The notes beneath the pieces were generated by a model, which searched no databases, was not told the origin of the DNA, and saw only the letters and a list, made by a program, of their open reading frames with translations. DNA of 64,000 bases from Coriaria nepalensis (taxonomy: Eukaryota; Streptophyta; Magnoliopsida; Cucurbitales; Coriariaceae). Positions 52,377 through 64,000 of this stretch are shown in pieces. Position 1 is the stretch's first letter. Each line of letters starts with the position of its first letter. The stretch spans positions 5,857,501 to 5,921,500 of the forward strand of contig CP114486.1 of NCBI GenBank assembly GCA_027186245.1. Direction: 5' to 3'. The position numbers and the translations under genes are program-made.

Positions 52377-55300
52377 AAAAGGTGTTTATAAAAGTATATA
52401 CTCATTACGTCAGTACAAATTTGACCTGAACGAATATATTACTAGTGTAAAACAATCTTGTCACAAGTATTAGCAAACAATAATTGTTATTATTGCATAC
52501 TATTAAAGAAGGCAAATTATGTTACTCGATAGGTTAAAGGCTCCATCGATATGTTGAGTAAACTAGAAGTTATGATACTCGGCGTGTTAAAGGCCCCATT
52601 AACCCATCGAGTAAAATAGACATTATGATATTTGATGGGTCAAAGGCCCCATCGACCCGTCGAGTAAACTAAAAGTTATGATATTTGATGGGTCGAATGC
52701 CCCATCGACCCATCGAGTATCATAACTTATTGTTTACTCGAAAAGTTGATGGGGCATTCTACTCTTCGACTAGTGCACAGACCGAAATCTCACATGTTTG
52801 TAACGCCTGCCCTACTAGCTATTTAATTTATCAAATACTTTTCTAGGGAAACATATACATCTAGTAGGTGCATTACTTTTTCTTTTTCTTATATATAAAA
52901 ATCTTGTTCCTTAAAATTAACTTTACTTCCAAAAGCGGTTTGAATAATATACATAATAATTTGAAAATACTTCGGAAGTCTTTGTTATAGAAAAGTAATC
53001 CCAAAAATTTTTAAATACTTTATTCTTTATTTGAATATACATAAAAGTGCCCATTTTTTCAAACTCATTGCGTACAGAGGTCGGGTCTCATATGTACAAT
53101 CTCACAAACTGATAGTTTCCACTCGCCTGTTCCTTAGCTTACTGCCTTACCTTTGTAATTTCCTACAATACAGAGTAGACATCTATGAGCTAGAAGCTCA
53201 GTAAGGATAGTGTCCTACTTACATCACTATTCTTTTTATGATTATCGTGAGTTAGTGCTTTTATGACCTATATCTAATATGCATAAATTCCTATAATTCT
53301 ACATACTTGGGCCCTAAGGATGCTACAAAAGGTGTTTATAAAAGTATATACTCATTAAGTCAATACAAATTTGACCTGAACGAATATATTACTAGTGTAA
53401 AACAATCTTGTCACAAGCATTAGCAAACAATAATTGTTATTATTGCATACTATTAAAGAAGGCATTAGTTTAAACATGCTTATTAATTATTTTGGATTAA
53501 AAGCCTGAAAGACACTTGTATTTTAAAAGGATTAAAAAGACCCCTTATGTTAATTGTATGAAATGTCCCCTTGCCATTATCAATTCGTAGGTGCAATAAG
53601 AATAGGTAGAATGATTGGAATGAAAATGAAAAATGATATATTCTAATATTTATGTTTGGTTGCCCAAAACATTGACATATTGATTCTTCAAAGAAGTCGA
53701 TTCAACTATTTGGTTACGTCAAAGAATCATTTATACCCAAATTCTAACAATTTTACCAACATCTCACATGTCGGTCTGAGACCACATACCGATATGTGAG
53801 ATGTCGGTCTAAAATGCACATGCCAACATGTGAGACGTTGGCACGTGCATCTCAAGACCTCGATATCTTTGACAAGTAGAGCAACTCTAGTAACTCTAAT
53901 GGGTCGAAGGGTCTTTCACAGGTCATCTATTTTTTATCTTACCTTAAACTATTATAGGGTCAAATTATGGTACTCGATAGGTTAAAGGCTCCATCGATAT
54001 GTTGAGTAAACTAGAAGTTATGATACTCAGCGTGTTAAAGGCCCCATTAACCCATCGAGTAAAATAGACATTATGATATTTGATGGGTCAAAGGCCCCAT
54101 CGACTTGTCGAGTAAACTAAAAGTTATGATATTTGACGGGTCGAAGGCCCCATCGACCCATCGAATATCATAACTTATTGTTTACTCGAAAAGTTGATGG
54201 GGCATTCTACTCTTCGACTAGTGCACAGACCGAAATCTCACATGTCTGTAATGCCTGCCCTACTAGCTATTTAATTTATCAAATACTTTTCTAGGGAAAC
54301 ATATATAGCTAGTAGGTGCATTACTTTTTCTTTTTCTTATATATAAAAATTTTGTTCCTTAAAATTAACTTTACTTCGAAAAGCGATTTGAATAATATAC
54401 ATAATAATTTGAAAATACTTCGGAAGTCTTTGTTATAGAAAAGTAATCCCAAAAATTTTTAAATACTTTATTCTTTATTTGAATATACATATACGTACAT
54501 ATACATAAAAGTACCCATTTTTTCAAACTCATTGCGTACAGAGGTCGGGTCTCATATGTACAATCTCACGAACTGATAGTTTCCACTCGCCTGTTCCTTA
54601 GCTTACTGCCTTACCTTTGTAATTTCCTACAACACAGAGTAGACATCTATGAGCTAGAAGCTCAGTAAGGATAGTGTCCTACTTACATCACTATTCTTTT
54701 TATGATTATCGTGAGTTAGTGCTTTTATGACCTATATCTAATATGCATAAATTCCTATAATTCTACATACTTGGGCCCTAAGGATGCTACAAAAGGTGTT
54801 TATAAAAGTATATACTCATTAAGTCAATACAAATTTGACCTGAACGAATATATTACTAGTGTAAAACAATCTTGTCACAAGCATTAGCAAACAATAATTG
54901 TTATTATTGCATACTATTAAAGAAGGCATTAGTTTAAACATGCTTATTAATTATTTTGGATTAAAAGCCTGAAAGACACTTGTATTTTAAAAGGATTAAA
55001 AAGACCCCTTATGTTAATCGTATGAAATGTCCCCTTGCCATTATCAATTCGTGGGTGCAATAAGAATAGGTAGAATGATTGGAATGAAAATGAAAATGAT
55101 ATATTCTAATATTTATGTTTGGTTGCCCAAAACATTGACATATTGATTCTTCAAAGAAGTCGATTCAACTATTTGGTTACGTCAAAGAATCATTTATACC
55201 CAAATTCTAACAATTTTACCAACATCTCACATGTCGGTCTGAGACCACATACCCATATGTGAGATGTCGGTCTAAAGTGCACATGCCAACATGTGAGACG

Positions 55301-55710
55301 TTGGCACGTGCATCTCAAGACCTCGATTTCTTTGACAAGTAGAGCAACTTTAGTAACTCTAACGGGTCGAAGGGTCTTTCACAGGTCATCTATTTTTTAT
55401 CTTACCTTAAACTATTATAGGGTCAAATTATGTTACTCGATAGGTTAAAGGCTCCATCGATATGCTGAGTAAACTAGAAGTTATGATACTCAGCGTGTTA
55501 AAGGCCCCCATTAACCCATCGAGTAAAATAGACATTATGATATTTGATGGGTCAAAAGCCCCATCGACCCGTCGAGTAAACTAAAAGTTATGATATTTGA
55601 CGGGTCGAAGGCCTCATCGACCCATCGAGTATCATAACTTATTGTTTACTCGAAAATTTGATGGGGCATTCTACTCTTCGACTAGTGCACAGACCGAAAT
55701 CTCACATGTC
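52377..55710. repeat. three-copy tandem duplication including LTR pieces
   Basis: Copy 1 is X1 52377-52513, Z1 52514-52798 and LTR piece L1 52799-53326. Copy 2 is X2 53327-53463, Y2 53464-53961, Z2 53962-54246 and L2 54247-54790. Copy 3 is X3 54791-54927, Y3 about 54928-55425, Z3 about 55426-55710, followed by the full LTR E. L1 and L2 stop at the same base (GATGCTAC) and join X (AAAAGGTGTTTA). Copy 1 lacks Y, about 498 bp. Copy spacing is about 950 bp then 1464 bp. Confidence 0.9.
52522..52735. repeat. 53-bp hairpin minisatellite, block 1
   Basis: Four units start at 52523, 52576, 52629 and 52682, exactly 53 bp apart. The shared pattern is TACTCGACGGGTCGA, then a GC-rich centre around AGGCCCCA, then TCGACCCGTCGAGTA, then AAACTAGAAGTTATGA. 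The two 15-mers are inverted complements, so each unit folds into a stem-loop. The same block recurs at about 53971-54186 and 55434-55650. Confidence 0.85.
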
Positions 55711-57242
55711 TGTAATGCCTGCCCTACTAGCTATTTAATTTATCAAATACTTTTCTAGGGAAACATATACAGCTAGTAGGTGCATTACTTTTTCTTTTTC
55801 TTATATATAAAAATTTTGTTCCTTAAAATTAACTTTACTTCGAAAAGCGGTTTGAATAATATACATAATAATTTGAAAATACTGCGGAAGTCTTTGTTAT
55901 AGAAAAGTAATCCCAAAACTTTTTAAATACTTTATTCTTTATTTGAATATACATATACGTACATATACATAAGAAGTGCCCATTTTTTCAAACTCATTGC
56001 GTACAGAGGTCGGGTCTCATATGTACAATCTAACGAACTGATAGCCTCCATTTGCTTGTTCCTTAGCTTACTGCGTTACCTTTGTAATTTCCTACAACAC
56101 AGAGTAGACATCTATGAGCTAGAAGCTCAGTAAGGATAGTGTATAACTTACATCACTATTCTTTTTATGATTATCGTGAGTTAGTGTTTTTATGACCTAT
56201 ATCTAATATGCATAAATTCTTATCATTCTACAAACTTGGGCCCTAAGGATGCTACCACCGGCATGTCAACTGATATTTAATCAGCGGTCCGCTTATGACT
56301 GTTGCAACAATCCGCTTATGAACTTTTCTTTAATATCATTTAAGGTCCTTTATAATCGACAACCGATCCTTCGTTTGACCCGGCAACACCTCACTTTAAT
56401 GTTATGCATGCTTATGCTTCTTATTTATTTTAACATAACATTAACTTCAAGAAATATGAACATATACACTTAATGTTTAAAGTTTGTATTATCCTCAAAC
56501 CATCCTGCTATATTATGTTCATTCTAATTATAATTCTTATTTCTAGTATGGTAATCATAGTATTACACTTCTACTTAACATGCTATAATATAATTATAAT
56601 CATAATAATAAACAAACAACATCCGAGTATTGTAGTGAGACTATACTTACAAAGGTTGGTTGACCAGAGATCTTGACTTTCTTCTTTCTCTATTTCCTTT
56701 CTTTCTCTTCCTTTCCTTTCTCTCATTTTTCCTCTCCTCTCTTTCTTTCCCTTTCTTTCCTTTCTTTCATTTCTCTCCTTTTTCCTTTCCTCTCTTTCTT
56801 TCCTTTCTTTCTTTTCTTTCCTTCCCCTCTCTTTCCCTTTTCTCTTCCACCGTTAACTTACTTCTTCATTCCCTTATGGCATGAATCCCATTTATAGCAA
56901 GAGTTATCTCATGCTAATGTTGCCACGTGCATGCCACTAAGCATATGTGCATGCCACTAAGCATATGTGCATGCTAACTTAATGACACTTACTTGATGAC
57001 TAACTAAACATGTTGCCAAATGGGCAAAATGTGGAGCTTCATTATTTAGTTATTTTTATTTTATTTGTATTATTATTATTAATTAAACTTAAGCCCCTAT
57101 TAAGTTTTAAAATTTATAAAAAGATCCCCTACTATGTCTATCATTAAAATTTATATATGTGGGAATTAGAATTTACTAATGAGTCAAATTATAAATTATT
57201 TTCCTACTACTATGCCTAGTCTAGAAATATTGGGGGATTACA
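55711..57242 (-). mobile_element. Solo LTR E, Ty3/gypsy Tekay/Del-like, reverse orientation
   Basis: A 1532-bp LTR reads TGTAATCCCCCAATATTTCT from 57242 on the minus strand and ends GGGCAGGCATTACA at 55711. The perfect target duplication ATGTC lies at 55706-55710 and 57243-57247. It includes a pyrimidine-rich block on plus (56690-56850), a TATA motif on minus (about 56893) and a 24-bp tandem duplication (about 56927-56974). Partial copies L1 and L2 of this LTR lie upstream and keep only the 528-544 bp nearest the 55711 end. Confidence 0.9.
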
Positions 57243-57289
57243 ATGTCGACCTAAGACCACATACCAATATATGAGATGGTGGTCTGTGC

Positions 57290-57450
57290 ATTTACTGGTC
57301 GAAGGTCGAAAACCTCATCGGCCCATTGAGTAAATTAAAAGTTATGATACTCAACGGGTCGAAAGCCCCATTGACCCGTTGAGTAAACGAGAAGTTATGG
57401 TACTCGACGGGTCGATGAGGCCTTCGACCCCTCGAGTAAATTATGATATG
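57290..57450. repeat. 53-bp hairpin minisatellite, block beyond LTR E
   Basis: About three units (TACTCAACGGGTCGAAAG..., TACTCGACGGGTCGATG...) match the blocks on the left of LTR E. The LTR therefore inserted into a pre-existing repeat region. Confidence 0.8.
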
Positions 57451-57755
57451 ATATCTATACTGATTATTTTTATGATTGAACGTGTAAATCATTGTGAGAA
57501 TTCATGAACTGTCTCATTAATTACTTCAAAAAACAAATATATACATTTTATCAATCAGCACACAATATACATGTATATATATATATATATATATAATCTA
57601 ACAATTTCTATTACAAAATATTAAACTTATAATCAAACAGTACTCACTAAATTAAAGTTTATGATGTCTCATGTTGTTTAATTAAAAAACTATCTTGGTA
57701 AGGTGGAACTGCTATACATAAGTTTTGGATGCAATTTAAAAAATAGGGAGTTCGT

Positions 57756-57980
57756 TCAAAATTGCCAAGTTGCTGCTAGTCCACCAGCAATACCCCCACT
57801 AAAACATAATTCCACATCAAGATCAATAATATAAACAAATAAAATGGATTAACCTTAAAAAAAATTATTGAACTTAACGTACCATTCATTTGTCTTGAGG
57901 ATGTTCTTCTACCTTTTGCTTCGATTTCCAGTAATTCTCAATCTCCTCCTTTATCAGCGATCAATGCCTCTTGTATTTCA
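57756..57980 (-). pseudogene. possible gene fragment with two exon-like pieces
   Basis: Minus strand 57980-57883 reads EIQEALIADK and, after a one-base shift, EEIENYWKSKQKVEEHPQDK, bounded by a TAG acceptor and GTACGT donor. A second piece (57798-57756) can read GGIAGGLAATWQF then stop after a TTTTAG acceptor, but its phase does not clearly fit the first. I do not recognise the protein. It might be a decayed or captured host-gene fragment near the MULE relic, or chance. Confidence 0.25.
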
Positions 57981-57999
57981 CTACACATCACATACTCTC

Positions 58000-60900
58000 G
58001 CTTGTTAATATATAATTGTAATCCAAGAAGAAGGAATAGTTTCATGTTAATACCAAGAAAAATCACAATTCATCACAAATATTATTAAAAGCATATAGAA
58101 GAGGATTATTACTTGATTAGAATAGCTTCAAAACTCCATATTGCTTCAATTGCGATAGAGATGAGAGTGATTTGTCACGATAGTTGAGAGCTTCAGACTA
58201 GGTCACGATGGTTGCAAAGGGGGAAAAAAGAAAAAGAGGGGTATCTATGACAATAACCTATTTGTTCCAATTTTTTGTAAATAAGTGTCAAATTGATCAT
58301 GTTTATTTCTCTGTATTTTATAATTGAGAAATAAACCACATTTTAATATCTCAAACTTATGATTTCGACCCTCTCAGACAGAAAATGTGGAAAAAGAATG
58401 AAGTCTAGAATCATTTTTTTATTCTACATCTCATTTCGTAATGCATTCAGCTCACTAAATGATGAAATAAAAATGATTCCATTTCTTGATTCCTAATAAA
58501 TGGGAACCAAACGAGGCATAAATATTTTATAATAGAAATGATGACGTAACATACTGATATCACGTTATTAAAAATTTTCATTTTTTTTTTCCATTTTACA
58601 TCTTAATTCTCCTCTTCTTCCATTTTTCTCCCCTAAATTTTTTTTCCCTGTACCAAGCTCTCCTCTAATTATCCAAAAAATAATAATAATAATAACAAAA
58701 TTTCGCATCTGGGATCACCCATACGCAAAATGCATCAGGGATAAGACCCACATGCGTTTTGCATCTGTGTTTGATCACCCAGATGCATTTTGCAACTGGG
58801 TGAATGAAGTCTCTCAGCGAAAAAAGCCTCTCTGCCCTAGCAAATCCATAGAGGAACCAAGTTGGAATAAAACCAAGAGCTAGAGCAAAGAGAGGATTGT
58901 GATTGATCGAGGTGTTCAACACAGGTCGTGGTTCGTTGTTTTTATTTCGATTCTTCCCTTTGCTATGATCACACCTTAATTGCATCGTGAACTCCAACAT
59001 CTTTCATGCTGTCAGCATACCAATTTTTATTGCTAAGAAGATATGTAATCTAATATCTAAAGCGTGTACCAAAAAATATATGTAATCTAATATCTAAAGC
59101 GTGTACCAGATACAAAATGCATTTGGGTCTAACCTAGATTATGCAATTAGGTTTTCTTTTTTCTGGGTAATCAGATTTTTCCGAGAAATTAGGTTCCTAA
59201 ATTTGTCGAGAAAAAAATGATTTTGGAGAAAATAATTAAAAAAGAAAAATTCTAGGGATGAAATTGAGAAAAGGAATAACATTAACGATGAAAAATTATA
59301 AAATAATTATTAAAAAAATGGGGGTTTTTTTAACTCTCTAAATAAAATGTAATAGGTTTATTTAGACACTTCAAAATATAGGGGTCTCTAAGCCCCTAAT
59401 CAAAAATCTGGGGAATTTTCACCATTAACCCAATTATTTTTAGAATTAATATTTTAGGTTCATTAAATACATATCATGATAAAGTTCAGATTTTTATATT
59501 ATGCATGTAAAGATGACTCGTGATAGAGATCATGCTAGTTTAGATGCAAGTAGCTTAAAGTTTAAAATCTAAATTATTCTTAGTAATTAGATTATCGAGA
59601 AGAATATTGATAATTTACGTAAATTATATTACTTATATAGCTTATTACTTAATGTCTAGGATGGTTGGTCTTATATTCATTGATATGAGTTGAATAGTAG
59701 GATAAGTATGTGGGTTCTTAGTAAGTAGACTCGACGTCATCACTAAATATTTCTTAATAGTAAGAATACTAAGAGTGGTTTGGTTAGATTTCCTGACGAG
59801 AAATGAAATGATTTAAGGAACGAGAATAGGGGGAATGAAACCAGGGATTATAAGTGTATGTATTTGGTTATACGAGTAATGAGCAATAAATAATAATTTT
59901 GATTCTCCATTTTAAATAAATTTGAGTATTAGGTGAAGAAAAAGTTAGGAAAATTTCTTATGGACCATCTAAGTTAAATATTAATGAAATATGTAAATGA
60001 ATTAGTGATTATATACTCCTCCACAAATAAGTGTTTTGAAAATTTAACGGTATCTCTATAGGATCCACCTGCATCAAATTATATATGGTTAGCTATGATC
60101 TGATCACACCTCATTTAAATATTATATAAATGTCATGTATTTTTTAATATAATTGCCTCAAAATATATACATTTTCTCTTACAGGATACCATAACATATT
60201 TCTTTCTATACTCACATAATGATTTTAATACTATCAATATTTAAGCATCCTATGTCAAATAAGTATCTAAAATAACATAACAGTTCGCTTCTCATTTCAA
60301 TCAATGTTTTCAATACTCAAGAATGCTACTACTGTATTCAAGTTATGCATCTAAAATAACATAATATTTCTTCTGTAATTCATTATTGCCTTTCATATAT
60401 GAGCCTTCATTTTACATTACAAAACATTATGTAACATACCGCATTTACATAAACTAAACACACAACATGCTATGTAATATAATAATCATAATATATCATG
60501 CAAACAAGCCATCAAACAGACAATTTATTTATATTGTAAGTGAGATTTTACTTATATGGAATCGGTATTATTCTATAAGAATTTAATGGAATCCTTAATA
60601 TCTTTGACCAACTACTAATCAAACGAGCATGATATAAATTTGACTTAGTAATGATTTCCTTTCAAAAAACCTTACTATCAATTAATCTTTCCAAATTACC
60701 CTATCTAACATTATTCTAGTATTCTTAGATAGAACCCTTACTTTTTAAAAATTCTAATTCATTATTCATGTTTTGCTTTCATTTGAAACGCATACCACCT
60801 CTTATCCAGGCTACTATACATCTCCTATAAAATTTACAATTTAAAATCATCATTATTTACTTTTTGATTCATGCCTTTCATTATATCCTGTGAAGGCATA

Positions 60901-62260
60901 ATTTAGGCTGCTATGTTTCTCTAACTCTTAGCCTAGATTTCGATGCTTGAATCTCCTGAATCATAATTTTGTTTGGTTTAAAATATTGTACACTTCTATC
61001 TATTTTGTATTTCCTATAAAAATTTCAACTAAAAAATCATATGTTCGCTGTCCCTTTTAATTTTACCTCATCGATAGTGTTCTTTGGGTTCTTTCTATGT
61101 TTAACTTTACGTTTCAATGGCTTTGTCTTTAGGACCACGTCTTAAATTTGGAAATAAATATTTTTCTAGGCTTTTTATGGTACTGTTAAGGTTTCAACGC
61201 AAAAACTCTGATTTGACCCGTCAAACCTCAATTGTTCCAATATTGTTTAAATAGGTAGCTAATTTCAACAAACCTTATGCAAGGCAGCGGATCTCCTTGA
61301 ACCCGGAGTAAAGTTTCGTTTTAAAAATCCGAGTTTATGCAACCGAACTACACCAAAATCTAGGTTGATACAAATGAATATAAAATTCATATGAAATTCC
61401 AGTAAATATAACAAATAATAATCAAATAACATAGAAAAGTAGATTTACAAGATCCATGCAAGGAAAGATGAGATCTGTTAGATCCAAGCTAGTAAATATA
61501 AGATCTATAGATTGCTTTCCACTCCACCAAAAAGGGGACGGTTTTTCACCCTTCTACAAGTGTTGCCGCCAGTTCTCCATTTATAAGTTATCACTCGACC
61601 TCTAACCTTGATTCACAGAAATGAAACTCTTAATGGTAATTCCATGTTTCAACCTCAACACATGAAAAAGAAACATGGAGATAAGAAGAAGATATGAGCA
61701 TGAAAGCTTGAGAGAAAAATCATTGTTCGTGAAAATTCTCTTTTCTTTCTCCCTCATAAATGTGGTTAGCCAAGCCCTTTGCTAAAGAAAAAAAAATTAG
61801 CTAGAGAACAATTCTCTTTGCCATCTTATTGAATTATTTGGTTAAGTGCTCAAGAAATATGTTAGAAAAAACAAAACGTCTTTCTTTACTTTATGTTTCC
61901 CACTTTTAAAAATGGGAACACATGATACCACTTACCAATTTACTCAATAATTTATCGCAGGCCCATTCGGTTATTTATATCGCGGCCCGGTTACTTTTAC
62001 CATAGTTTGAGAATTTTTACCATTCTAAATTATTGTCAACATTAACTAGTAAAGTACGGACTTTAATTTAAGCCTTTCCACATATGGCAGGTTTAACCCA
62101 TTAACATTTTAATGATTAATCAAGTTTTTTACTTTTGACCCGAAAAATATTATTTGACTTTAAATCCATTAAATCTCAATTTAATAAATTATTTAGTCAA
62201 TTTAATAATCTTCTTATTAATTATTTAATTTCAATTGAAATTTAAATCACACTTTGATTA
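58000..62260. other. intergenic DNA, no gene recognised
   Basis: A minus-strand ORF of 111 codons (58665-59000) matches nothing I know. It overlaps a cluster of ATGCAAAATGCAT-like motifs (58705-58800, again near 59117). The direct repeat GATATGTAATCTAATATCTAAA lies at about 59040-59100. The rest is AT-rich. Confidence 0.4.
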
Positions 62261-62261
62261 T

Positions 62262-63440
62262 GCTAGTAGTGCGAGTATAATCTAGACTTAACAAATTAAA
62301 AATATTAATGATTTAACTCTTTAAATCAAGTTCTTTAAGAACAAATCAAAATTCTTCAATTTAGAATTCAAAAGGAGATCTAATAGTCCTTTGTGTGTTT
62401 ATCCATTCTAATGAATGAACTCTTTGCACATTAAAACACATTTTAAATCAATTAGTTAATATGGTCATCTTTCATGATCAATCAACTTAAATCACCGAAC
62501 CTATATTAGCCTCTAGTAAGGTGTATGGATAACCCGTGTAATGAAAAATATAAAAAACCTAAAAAAGAGCCGTAGATGACTATTATTGTACAAGATTGAT
62601 CCTTCAATCTATCTCTAGTTCTAGATAGTCATAGGGCTTCGTTTAACTATTAAACTCTAGTAGACTAACTTTATGAATTATATGGTCTCTATGCAACTAG
62701 AAAATAGATTTATAAAAACTCTTTTTATACCATACTACTTTGCGTAAGGATTTGTTTTTTTTTTTCTTCATTTCATAAGGTATATTATTCATAGAACCTT
62801 TCCTCTTATATAAAGATAATATATTTCATCTTATTACCTTATAGACTGCACGTACTTGAACACATGTCCATTGGTTCATTTCTTTGGTGACCATTGGCAA
62901 GGATCACGTAAAATGGTATCAAATCATGATATCTCATATGCTAGTGCTAGGATGATATTAGGTCTGAAAATCACAAATACCATAGTCACTAGAAAATTCT
63001 CATCGACGGTCAATATTATTCCAATGAGATTTGTCAATTGATCATATTCAGTCATTAAGTCTCTACTATCACATATATGCTTATCTTGGTATTCTCTAAT
63101 ACCGATGATTATGAGAATATCATTCTTCTTTATAAAATAATAGCAGATGTAATAGTTTATCTGGAATGTCATTATCTCGTCATGATAATCATATGACTAT
63201 GAACAATTTGGATCTTAGACCTTAAGCAACCTTGGATTTCACCGAGCATGATCTCTATCATAATTCCAAGTGCAAGTTTAAGACCAGTGAATCTATCAAG
63301 TATGCAATGCAATTAAACATGCATGCAAATTGTTATTTATTACTTTATAACATCATGATAGTGTGTTATATGCTATATTGAATATTATACATTCACTTAT
63401 GTTGATAACTTATACAATTCAATATTGATTTTCATAAGTA
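62262..63440. repeat. dispersed 1.1-kb repeat, copy 2
   Basis: Partner of 31910-33070, same orientation, clearly diverged but alignable over most of its length. No protein was recognised. The short ORFs at 62856-63172 overlap on both strands and are probably chance. Confidence 0.65.
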
Positions 63441-64000
63441 TTTGACCTTATCATATCATACTCGATTGGTTTGATAGACATTATACTTTTAATCTCACAC
63501 TTGTACCAAAACTAATCACTTTTGAATGTTATTCACATCTGGTTATGAAGGTGATCCAAACTTCCGCTGTTGATGTTTCTTCGTGCGTGCATTTGTTATG
63601 TTATATATTATTATCTTTAATCAAACAAGGTATGTCCAATTATTATTTGATCATATATTCATTTTATTCAACAATCATATTCAATGTCCTATTATTCTCA
63701 TCATGAGTTCACCTAAACAACTTTAGATTTTTACTTGTATGCTTAACTCTTTAATCATAATTTATTTCCATGGATTATTTGATCACACCATCAATACAGA
63801 TATTACATCAACACTTTAAGAATATTTATAGCTCATTTGATCCCACATATTTGTGTGACACGATGGCGGCATGACACGTCAATACATGTCGGGCCCCACC
63901 ACCATCATATGGATAGCGACTCGCTACTTGAACAACAACAGTAGTTTGCTACTGTAACATCCATTTACGTTTGCCAATGGGCAGCCAACGATTCATAAAC
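63441..64000. other. window end, no gene recognised
   Basis: The DNA becomes less AT-rich after about 63860. No ORF, splice pattern or repeat end could be assigned before the window stops. Confidence 0.4.

Noticed and set aside
52522..52735. CRISPR-like array of hairpin repeats
   Set aside because: The 53-bp units are contiguous with no unique spacers, and this is plant nuclear DNA with no Cas genes.
58665..59000. 111-codon minus-strand ORF as a gene
   Set aside because: No recognisable family, no upstream promoter or splice signals seen, and it overlaps repeated motifs.

Overview
This is an AT-rich plant nuclear segment, almost certainly from an angiosperm and probably a eudicot. It has small exons separated by AT-rich GT-AG introns, plant-type TATA boxes, microsatellites and many decayed LTR retrotransposons. 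No prokaryotic operon, CRISPR array, rRNA or tRNA was seen.

Three multi-exon protein genes can be modelled, all on the minus strand. They are a TPS-f (geranyllinalool synthase-like) diterpene synthase (10239-15079, 12 exons, 837 aa), a half-size ABCG9-like ABC transporter (22458-27256, 4 exons, 638 aa) and a serine carboxypeptidase-like SCPL31-type S10 peptidase (35010-38317, 9 exons, 496 aa). The transporter and peptidase models use GT-AG junctions with compatible phases throughout. In the terpene synthase, 10 of 11 introns are canonical. The last one, which splits the metal-binding NSE/DTE motif, starts with GA instead of GT. This may be a rare GA-AG intron or a lesion that disables the gene.

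The rest is mostly mobile DNA. Five complete LTRs of one Ty3/gypsy (Tekay/Del-like) family lie at 6609-8105, 8538-10035, 24897-26309 (inside intron 1 of the ABCG gene), 30174-31729 and 55711-57242 (reverse). Three are solo LTRs with perfect 5-bp target duplications. The 30174 copy still has a polypurine tract and the end of its polyprotein. Ty1/copia relics lie at 17373-21060, 27860-29410, 31745-31895 and 33109-34026. Gypsy gag and protease relics lie head to head at 41084-42175.

The most unusual part is 50.9-57.5 kb. A broken FAR1/MULE-type transposase is followed by 53-bp minisatellites in which each unit can fold into a hairpin. A gypsy LTR inserted into this DNA. A segment running from upstream DNA into the LTR was then tandemly copied, giving three partly nested copies. 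Other structures are a perfect 40-bp inverted repeat between two solo LTRs (8352-8466), a degenerate AT-rich array (43.4-45.25 kb) and a possible hAT-like non-autonomous element (46011-46531).

The three genes have no proven joint function. A terpene synthase, an exporter and an SCPL protein lying together invites a cluster hypothesis, but the SCPL active site looks like a hydrolase rather than an acyltransferase.
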